64,000 nt of DNA, from positions 16,966,760 to 17,030,759 of the forward strand of contig CM030718.1 in the NCBI GenBank assembly GCA_017979445.1, in the 5' to 3' direction. This document shows, piece by piece, positions 56,232 to 64,000 of this stretch; positions within the stretch are counted from its first letter, which is position 1, and the number at the start of each line of letters is the position of its first letter. A model generated the notes under the pieces. It was given only the letters and a program-made list of their open reading frames with translations. It was not told where the DNA came from and did not search any database. The translations under genes and the position numbers were made by a program. Source of the stretch: Akebia trifoliata (Eukaryota; Streptophyta; Magnoliopsida; Ranunculales; Lardizabalaceae).

Positions 56232-56709
56232 CAATATCACATATATTATAGGAGTATTTTATAGATGTACTAGCAGTCCTAGTATAGAGCATTGGAATGC
56301 TAAATGTCAATCAGTGAGATACTTGAAGAAAATGTAAAACTTCGTATTCACTATTAGAAACTTGTCACTATGGTATAATGATATCGATTGGAATTTCTTT
56401 TCGGGTGATTTGAGATCACAATGGTTATGTATCTAACATTGGTGGTGGAACAATTTATTGGAAGTCCAAGAAACAAAGAACCTATTATAGCTCAATTTAG
56501 GATGAATGCTTGAGTTAGTAGCCAATGCTATCGACCAGTAAGGTTGCAGGTTGGCTATGAGGCCTTCTCATATATGCCTATTTGAGATATACTTGTATAC
56601 GCTATCCTAATTCACTGTGATGGCATGATTGTATTGGCAAAGTTTGGAGTCGTTACTACAATGGTAAGTTGTGAAAAATTTGTCTTAGGCACAGTAATGT
56701 GAGAGAATG
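56232..56709 (+). pseudogene. copia RT end and RNase H pseudogene, left of the solo LTR
   Basis: Near 56290 EHWNAKCQSVRYLKK matches the end of copia RT (EHW-A-K-I-RYL-GT). Near 56440 GGGTIYWKSKKQ matches the RNase H motif (GGG-I-W-SK-Q). Further decayed text runs to the solo LTR, which splits the coding sequence at 56709/62154. Confidence 0.72.
56705..56709. repeat. Target-site duplication GAATG, left copy
   Basis: Perfect match to 62149-62153. Confidence 0.9.
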
Positions 56710-58152
56710 TGTAATGACCTGAAAATCTTAAAATGTATCTCGAGGAAATAATTTTAGATCTGTGCATTAATTTAAAAGTATGAATTCTTAATTTTTAATA
56801 TTTGAGGAAAATTAACTTCACCAATAGATTTAGAAGGATCGAGAAACATACTTTAGCTTATAAGCACGCCTAAATCTGAAGTCGATTGAAAAAATTATCA
56901 AATCCTCGAGTTTCGCATTAGATATTTTCCCAATAGGTAAACGACACTTTAGAGACAAAATTTGAGGAAATCGATCATATCATTAGATTCGTGTCGAAAA
57001 ATCACCAGAAATAGAGTATAAGTTTGTCCAATTCGGTATTCGGGAAAAACAATTCCCAAAATGACAAGTATGCCCCAACTTAAGTTATATAAATATCTGA
57101 ATTCTATTAGAAAAATCAGATTTTTCTTATTCTCCTCTCCAAACAAATCTCAACCCTTTTCCCTCGATATTTGAAATTCAGATCTACGCCAAACGAGAAC
57201 GATCCGAGTTTAACCGCAAGAAGGAAAGTTGTTCCTCTCGTCGAGGGTTACGCGTGGACGTAAGGAAATCCGATTTTCGCCTGAAGAAAAATTAAGAGAT
57301 TGGCCGAAGGCGATTTTAAACTCCATTCTACCGTTGAATATAGCTTGAGGTAGGTTGCCTTTCCTTCTACCTTCTAGTTATACGATAATTTCATAGAAAA
57401 TCCATGCGATCATCGATAAATAGATCGTTTCATTAAGTTTATACATATTTGAACGATTTGAATCATGTTTGCATGCTTATTTATGATTGGTTTTAGTTCA
57501 TTTGATGTAATATAAGCATTTTATAGTTGGTATAATATTTGGATCGATTTTGGTCAAGTTTCAACGAAAAATCAGCAATTCGGAAAGTATCCGAATGTTG
57601 AGTTTGGTTCTAATTTTTTATGTGTTGCTTCCATATAGTATGTATATCCATTTCCTATCTTTATTTCATTAAAAACAGTTAAGTATTACTTTAAGTTCTT
57701 TAATAAATAAATAAAAAGAAAGAAATAACCCGTTTTAAATTTCGACTTTGAAAAATCATTTTTTCAACACTTCGTCAAATTTTCACAGATTTTCAGCTTT
57801 TACGTCTTATGGTTTTATCTTTGTTTCCGAGTCTTTCAACTCAACCAAAACCACCGAATGGAATTTGTTAATTCTCTAGGGATTTCGTATTACTTTAAAG
57901 GTGAAATTACTTTGATAGATATGTAGGAAATTAGATGATAGATAGATCGATTTAATTGATGGATGGATAGAGAGAACGTATGTTCTCGACTGATTGATGG
58001 GACAATGCCTCCAGTTCTACGTAGTGACCATGCCACGTAAAACGTGATAGATAGATAGAGGGATGAGATGGTTGATGGATAGAAATGATAGATAACTGTC
58101 ACTGGAGGGCACTACCAGACTTTGTTTGTATTTTCGATTAAAAGAAATGATA

Positions 58153-58157
58153 TATTA
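58153..58157. repeat. Target-site duplication TATTA, left copy
   Basis: Matches 60803-60807. The joined sequence GATA-TATTA-TATACAAAAT equals the uninterrupted site inside the nested LTR itself. Confidence 0.88.
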
Positions 58158-60802
58158 TATCACGTCCCGAAATCCCAACATGAATCCCTATGATTCATTA
58201 GTCAGAATCTCGAGGTGTGAGATAGTCAATCACACAACCTGATAGAACATTCACAAATAATAATACTTATGAAAAGAAAATATACGCAGCGGAATAAACA
58301 TTTGACTAACATCTATACGAGAGTCTAGAGTAAGCGGAAGAAATCGACAAACACTGATATAAGTCAAGATCCTAAATCTCATAATTCATTAGGTTACAAA
58401 AATTTCTAAACTAACATATTTCTTATCTACAAATAAAAACCACTAGGATTCCCTACTAATCCTTAAAAACACGGTGGTGGCAAGACATCAATTTGTTCTT
58501 CCTTGAGAACCTCCTCAAAGAACGGTTCTTCAATAGCTGACTAATCTGAAAGGGGAAGGATATGGTGAGTAACAGGGGAATGTTACTCAACAGGATGAAC
58601 GTATTTCTAACAGCGAGTCATATATGCACGAGTAATCATCAGAACAATTAAATAATGCAAATTTTCATAACGTAACATACGATAAATGTTTAAGCATACT
58701 CAGTAAACAGTAATAATAACTATCAATCTATCATTTTCAATCATTTAAAGTAACATATGCATTTTTTAAATGAAAACATTTATCAATCATTACAAAATAA
58801 GAAAAAGATACATAATAAGAATATGGCGGTGTAATCGATAAGAGAGCAGAGGAACACGCCGATATAACCGTCTCGGCAATGGCAATACGATATTCCAAAC
58901 TTAACCTCCGATGTGGAATTCCATCGTTATAAATTTGATTTTGTGGCCGGTCTAGCATACCACGGTTGGATGACTATTTATCCGGCTCAGACTGGCCGTT
59001 GACCAAGAACTCAATACTGAGTTCAACTAACGGTGAGGTCGACTGTTTGACGACTACAGACTAAAAGTGATCACTAACTAGCCCAAGAAACCCCTCGCGT
59101 CGAAGCCTATCAAGAGGCAATGCATGTGAATCCCACCTAGCTCTACACTATACAGAGACCGTCTTTACACACAACGTTCCCCAGGAAAAAAGTAGGAGAA
59201 ATTTCCGGATTTCATAAGCTGTAATATGCTTTAAGGTATCCCATACTACCGAAGAGCATATGACATCTAGTGTTATCCTAGATTGACTCGCCGCTTCCGG
59301 ATACACAGCAACGCGTCACTCTTTATGGATTTTCAACAAACCTTTACTGGTATACAAAATAATTTATTTTGTATATAATATATCATTTCTTTTAATCGAA
59401 AATACAAACAAAATCTGGTAGTGCCCTCCAGTGACAGTTATCTGTCATATCCATCCATCAACCATCTCATCCCTCTATCTATCTATCACGTTTTACATGG
59501 CATGGTCACTACGTAGAACTGGAGGCACTGTCCCATCAATCAGTCGAGAACATACGTTCTCTCTAACCATCCATCAATTAAATCGATCAATCTATCATCT
59601 AATTTCCTATATATCTATTAAAGTAATTTTACTTTTAAAGTAATTCGAAATCCATAAAGCATCAACCAATTCCATTCAATGGTTTTGGTTGAGTCGAGAG
59701 ACTCGAAAACAAAGATAAAACCATAAGACATAAAAGCTGGAAATCTATGAAATTTAACTAAGTGTTGAAAAATGTTTTTTCAAAGTCGAAATTGAAAACG
59801 AACTATTTATTTATTTATTAAAGAACTTAAAGTAATACTTAATTATTTTTAATGAAATAAAGGTAAGAAATGGGTATACGTACTATATGGAAGCAACAAA
59901 AAAAAAATTAGAACCAAACTCAACATTCGGATACTTTTCCAAATTGCTGATTTTTCGTCGAAACTCGACCAAAATCGATCCAAATATTATACCAACTATA
60001 AAATGCTTATATTACATCAAATGAACTAAAACCAATCATAAATAAGCATGCAAACATGATTCAAATCATTCAAATATGTATAAACTTAATGAAACGATCG
60101 ATTTATCAACAACCATATGGATTTTCTATGAAATTATCGCATAACTAGAAGGTAGAAGGGAAGGCAACCTACTTCAAGCTATTTTCAACGGTTGAATGGA
60201 CTTAAAAATCACCTCCGGCCAATCTCCAAAATTTTCTTTCTGCGAAAATCGGATTTCTTTGCGTCCACGTGTAACCCTCGGCGAGAGGAACAACTTTCCT
60301 TCTTGCGCCTAAGCTTGGATCGTTCTCGTTTAGCGTAGATCTGAGTTTCAAATATTGAAGGAAAATGGTTGAGATTTGTTTGGAGAGGAGAATAAGAAAA
60401 ATCTGATTTTTCTAATAGAATTTAGATATTTATATAACTTAAGTTGGGACATACTTATCATTTTGGGAATTATTTTTCCCGAATGTCGAATTGGACAAAC
60501 TTATACTCTATTTCGGGTGATTTTTCGACACGAATTTAATGGTATGATCGGTTTCCTCAAATTACGTCTCTAAGGTGTCGTTTACCTATTGGGAAAATAT
60601 CTAATGCAAAACTTGAGGATTTAATAACTTTTTCAATCGACGTCAGATTTAGACGTGCTTACAGGCTAAAGTATGTTTCTCGATCCTTCTAAATCTATTG
60701 GTGAAGTTAATTTTCCTCAAATATTAAAAATTAAGAATCTATACTTTTAAATCAATGCACGGATTTCCTTGAGATACATTTTAGGATTTTCAAGTCATTA
60801 CA
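58158..60802 (-). mobile_element. Nested solo LTR of the same family, inverted
   Basis: 2645 bp, TGTAATGACTTG to CGTGATA in sense, with TATTA on both sides. It is the full-length reverse complement of the outer LTR (left half against 60808-62148, right half against 56710-58157). Its TATA-like sequence is mirrored near 60427. Its last dinucleotide has mutated from CA to TA. Confidence 0.9.
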
Positions 60803-61527
60803 TATTATATACAAAATAAACTATTTTGTTTACCAACAAAGGTTCGTAGAAACCCATAAAGAGTGACGCGTTGCTGGGTATCCGGAAGCGGCTAGTCAAT
60901 TTAGGATAGCGCTAGATGTCATATGCTCTTCGGTAGTATGGGATACCTTAAAGCATATTACAGCTTGTGAGATCCGGGAATTTCTCCTACTTATTTCTTA
61001 CGGAACGTTATATGTATAGGCAGTCTCTATATAGTGTAGAGTTAGGCGGGGTTCACATGCATTGCCTCTTGATAGGCTTCGACGCGAGGGGTCTCTTGGG
61101 CTAGCTAGTAATCACTTTTAGTCTGTAGTCGTCAAACGGTCAACCTCACCGTTAGTTGAACTCAGTATTGGGTTCTTATTCAACGGCCAATCTAAGCCGG
61201 ATAAATGGTCATCCAACCGTGGTATGCTAGACCGGCCACAAAATCAGATTATAACGATGGGATTTCACATTGGAGGTTAAGTTTGGAATATCGTATTGCC
61301 ATAACCGAGGCGGTTATATCGGCGTGTTCCTCTGCTCTCTTATCGACTACACCACCGTATTCTTATTATGTATCTTTTCCTTATTTTGTAATGATTGATA
61401 GATGTTTTCATTTAAAATATGCATATGTTACTTTAAATAATTGAAAATAATAGATTAAAGTTATTATAACTGTTTACTGAATATGCTTAGACATTTATCG
61501 TATGTTACATTATGAAAACTTGCATCA

Positions 61528-61755
61528 TTTAATTGTTCTGATGATTATTCGTGCATGTATGACTCGATATTAGAACAGCGTTCATCCTGCTGAGTAACAT
61601 TCCCTTGGTACTCACCCTATCCTTCACAGTTCAGATTAATTTAATTGTTCTGATGATTATTCGTGCATGTATGACTCGATGTTAGAACAACGTTCATCCT
61701 GCTGAGTAACATTCCCTTGGTACTCACCCTATCCTTCACAGTTTAGATTATTCAG
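61528..61755 (+). repeat. 112-bp tandem duplication inside the outer LTR
   Basis: The segment from TTAATTGTTCTGATG to CCTTCACAGTT occurs twice in a row with a period of 112 bp and only a few differences. The nested LTR has one copy, so the duplication is private to the outer LTR. Confidence 0.9.
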
Positions 61756-62148
61756 CTCTTGAGGAGCAGTTATTTGAGGAGTCTTTTCAGGAGGTCCCCG
61801 AGGAGGATCAGATTGATGTCTTGCCGCTGCCATATCTGTGAGGATTAGTAGAGGATCCTAGCGGTTTTTGATTATAGATAAGAAACATGTTAGTCTTAGA
61901 AATTTTTGTAATTTCATATATTATGAGACTGAGGACTTGGATGATATCAGTATTTGATGATTGTTTCCGCTTACTCTAGACTCTCGTATAGATGTTAGTT
62001 AAATGTTTATTCCACTGCGTATATTTTTTTTTTTCATAAGTATTATTACTTGTGAATGTTCTAGCAGGTTGTGTGATTGATTACCTCACACCTCGAGATT
62101 CTGACTGATGAATCATAGGGATTCGTGTTGGGATTTCAGGGTGTGACA

Positions 62149-62153
62149 GAATG
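62149..62153. repeat. Target-site duplication GAATG, right copy
   Basis: Matches 56705-56709. Confidence 0.9.
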
Positions 62154-62843
62154 CTTACTAATGGATCTATAAATGTTGACCATGTAAGATCTAAAGTTAT
62201 CGTAGATCACTTGACTAAAGGTTTGATAAAAGTAAAATTTTGTGATAATTGAAAATGATGGATTGAAGCTTTGTTGATGGATGGATATTTTTGTTGGATA
62301 CCTACCTAACGGCTGCAGATCCCTAAAAATTAAGTTAGAAGGGTAAATGAGTCACTAAATCTTTGGTTTTGGATCATGAACTCTTTTGGAGTTTTTATTT
62401 TTTCTCCTGGTCTATTCCTATTGTATTTTTATGCATGATATCCTATACTTATGAAGGCAAGTATCTTAACTATTATCGAGGACTACTTCATCTTATGAGT
62501 AGGGTATAGAATACAAGAACACTCCTAATTGATTCAACTATATGTATGTGGAAGTGGGACGTTTCCTATGTGAATTGGTGCTACTTCTCTAGAACCGTCA
62601 CGAATAATGGGGTAAAGCACAGAGATGTTACTTGTTGGGCATATGAATATAATACCTGGTGGTGTTGTGTGTGTGATGTGTTTATGTGCAGTCAATAATA
62701 GGGTTCAAGACGTAGTCATCCAGATTCTCACACTCTAAATATAATGTCACTACGAGAAGGTTCAAATCATTAGATACCTTCATTTACATAAATACTGCTT
62801 CATTTGGCGAGCATTTTATTTTATTAAAATAAGGTGGAGAATT
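62154..62843 (+). pseudogene. copia RNase H end and 3' UTR
   Basis: Reading across the solo LTR, the text LTNGSINVDHVRSK followed by HLTKGLIK near 62210 matches the copia C-terminus (I-HVR--DN-ADPLTKGL). After the stop comes a 3' untranslated part and, at 62828-62843, the purine-rich AAGGTGGAGAATT, a likely polypurine tract. Confidence 0.7.
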
Positions 62844-63408
62844 TGAATATTTATATAAAATATTCTTTATTTTATTTATTCTCTTTCTTATTTATGCTAA
62901 TTTGCAATAGACAATATGAACGAGATGAATGTCAAGGGAAGGGAAGAGGGTGTACGATGATTAACGTTGGTGTACCAACATTGTAATGTGGGTCCTGCCT
63001 CTTTGACATAGCACCATCGTAATGGTCATAATGTTCACTGTTATTCGCTTACAACAGATCCTTTCTAAACCTTGGTTGCATGATCTATGTGCTAGGACAA
63101 CTTTGCTGTTTTGATTCTTTATTCCTACCAGTTTTATAATCTGCTGGTGTGTTATTGTTTATTATTGTGAATTTGGTCAGGCTTAGCTGTGATTTCATGG
63201 TTCAAAGTTTGAATGTTAAAATCAAATTCTACGAGAATTTTCAAATTCAGAAAATTTCAAATTCTACATGATTTTTTCCTGTATGCCAATTTTGCTAACA
63301 AGGGTTCTCATTGAACTTCTTTCCACCAGGCCATTTGTTCTTTAATTACTACTGTGCTGCCTGTGTCACTGTGCTGCTGTTGTTTGAGCCATTGATTGTA
63401 TTATTTTG
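62844..63408 (+). promoter_or_regulatory. copia 3' LTR remnant and upstream region of the PPR gene
   Basis: TGAATATTTATAT at 62844 directly after the purine tract is a probable LTR start, but I could not find its end. From about 63050 the sequence becomes less AT-rich and is likely the 5' UTR or promoter of the PPR gene. An in-frame TGA at 63385 precedes the start codon. No clear TATA box was assigned to the gene. Confidence 0.4.
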
Positions 63409-64000
63409 ATGATGAGATGGTTAATCTCAGTTCCTCTTGGCTTCTACAAAACCTTCTCAGTGTCTATTGTTGGCATTAAACCAATTTATGCCACAGAGCT
63501 CATCCTCAAGCATCCATGTAATAGGTTACGTCAGCATCCATGCTTCCTGCACTTCTCTACTGCCATCCAGACAGCAAGCATGAATCCGGAACATTGTTCC
63601 TCCCATGTAATCTTGTTGAGTAAGTTTGAAACTGCTCTGAAGCACCGCCAAGTGGCTGAAGCTTGGGAAGCCTTCTCTGATTTCAGAAGATTACATGGCT
63701 ATCCTAAAAGTTCTCTCATTAGCAGGTTAATCGCTCAGTTGTCTTATTCATGTGATCCATACTGGCTTCGAAAAGCCTACGAATTAGTTCTCTTGATTTT
63801 GGAAGACAAGTCTGATTTACTTCATTATGACTTCTTGGTCAGGTTGGCTCTCTCCCTGGCAAGATCTCAAATGCCCATTCCTACCTCCACAGTCCTTAGG
63901 TTAATGTTGCAATTGCACAAGTTCCCACCAATGGATATATGGAGGACTGTCTTTCTTCATATGGTGAAGACAGAAATTGGGACATATCTTGCATCTGATT
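63409..64000 (+). CDS. Pentatricopeptide-repeat-like protein, N-terminal part (gene runs off the window)
   Basis: An uninterrupted frame of 197 codons starts at tandem ATGs (63409 and 63412) after an in-frame TGA at 63385 and is open at the window end. The first 55 residues (MMRWLISVPLGFYKTFSVSI...RQHPCFLHFSTA) are rich in Arg, Ser and hydrophobic residues and lack acidic ones except one Glu, as organelle-targeting peptides do; mitochondria seem likely. Then LLSKFETALKHRQVAEAWEA, KSSLISRLIAQLSYS and the following helices look like PPR-type helix pairs. HMVKTEIGTYLASD resembles, from memory, the Arabidopsis protein At4g17616. Such proteins usually bind organellar RNA. GC content is higher than the surroundings and there is no stop, so this is a real host gene. 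An intron-free reading so far fits PPR genes. Any promoter would lie in or next to a copia LTR. Confidence 0.82.
   Translation, partial: MMRWLISVPLGFYKTFSVSIVGIKPIYATELILKHPCNRLRQHPCFLHFSTAIQTASMNPEHCSSHVILLSKFETALKHRQVAEAWEAFSDFRRLHGYPKSSLISRLIAQLSYSCDPYWLRKAYELVLLILEDKSDLLHYDFLVRLALSLARSQMPIPTSTVLRLMLQLHKFPPMDIWRTVFLHMVKTEIGTYLASD

Larger units (their letters stand above)
56710..62148 (+). mobile_element. Outer solo LTR (gypsy-like), split by an inverted solo LTR
   Basis: It starts TGTAATGACC at 56710 and ends GGTGTGACA at 62148, with GAATG on both sides and no internal region, hence a solo LTR. Without the nested copy it is about 2.79 kb. Both ends carry related inverted text (TGTAATGACCTGAAAATC and, reversed, TGTCACACCCTGAAATCCC). 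A TATA-like TATATAAAT lies at 57086-57094 in front of a C/T-rich start region. Lineage is probably Ty3/gypsy but could not be fixed without internal sequence. Paired open frames on opposite strands inside it (e.g. 56949-57146 and 60376-60573) are copies of LTR sequence, not genes. Confidence 0.88.

Noticed and set aside
56949..57146. Apparent gene family: similar short proteins at 56949-57146 (minus) and 60376-60573 (plus), and two further mirrored pairs
   Set aside because: All pairs are mirror copies within the outer and nested solo LTRs; the frame over the TATA-like region is not coding.

Overview
The window is plant nuclear DNA, AT-rich and almost entirely made of nested, decayed transposable elements. 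Long Ty3/gypsy Tat/Ogre-type elements, copia elements, hAT-type DNA elements and a tRNA-derived SINE all point to a large eudicot-like genome. Species cannot be told from the sequence. Only two pieces of host coding sequence are clear: a pentatricopeptide-repeat (PPR) gene entering at the right edge (from 63409), and a first-exon fragment of a gamma-glutamyl peptidase gene (11971-12171) trapped inside a retrotransposon.

Layout. 1-2359: fragments of a Tat-type LTR and the left part of a copia LTR. 2360-15110: element E1, a Tat/Ogre element on the minus strand with both LTRs, target duplication CACAT, a tRNA-Arg-type primer site, a gag with two stops, only the two ends of pol, and the captured host fragment. 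It split the copia LTR, whose other part and decayed internal region run from 15111 to about 17650. 17650-21513: remains of a SIRE/Maximus-like copia 3' end and LTR. 21514-25600: a decayed plus-strand Tat element (E3). 26190-43462: a minus-strand Tat element (E4) whose leader is split by E2 (26820-38432, target duplication GGTGC, LTRs nearly identical, no gag) and by a solo LTR (38479-40474, target duplication ATAGT). 43463-50460: an inverted pair of LTR copies around a broken gypsy gag, one arm holding a hAT-type element whose empty site survives in the other arm. 53120-62844: a copia polyprotein pseudogene interrupted in series by a SINE, two hAT-type elements and a solo LTR, itself split by an inverted solo LTR of the same family. 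62844-63408: copia 3' end and upstream region of the PPR gene.

The most interesting signals are in the non-coding parts of the Tat elements. (1) A chain of four hairpins in the 3' UTR of both E1 and E2, in which all 8 non-Watson-Crick positions out of 64 are G-U compatible on the element's sense strand. (2) A hairpin in the LTR whose stem covaries between families while the loop stays fixed. (3) A copy of the primer-binding core inside the LTR of every Tat-type LTR seen here. (4) Three 3' UTR tandem arrays whose units are themselves small hairpins with compensated stems. (5) Two elements with the same internal pol deletion, one of them recently moved. All of this was read by eye; no alignment or search was run.
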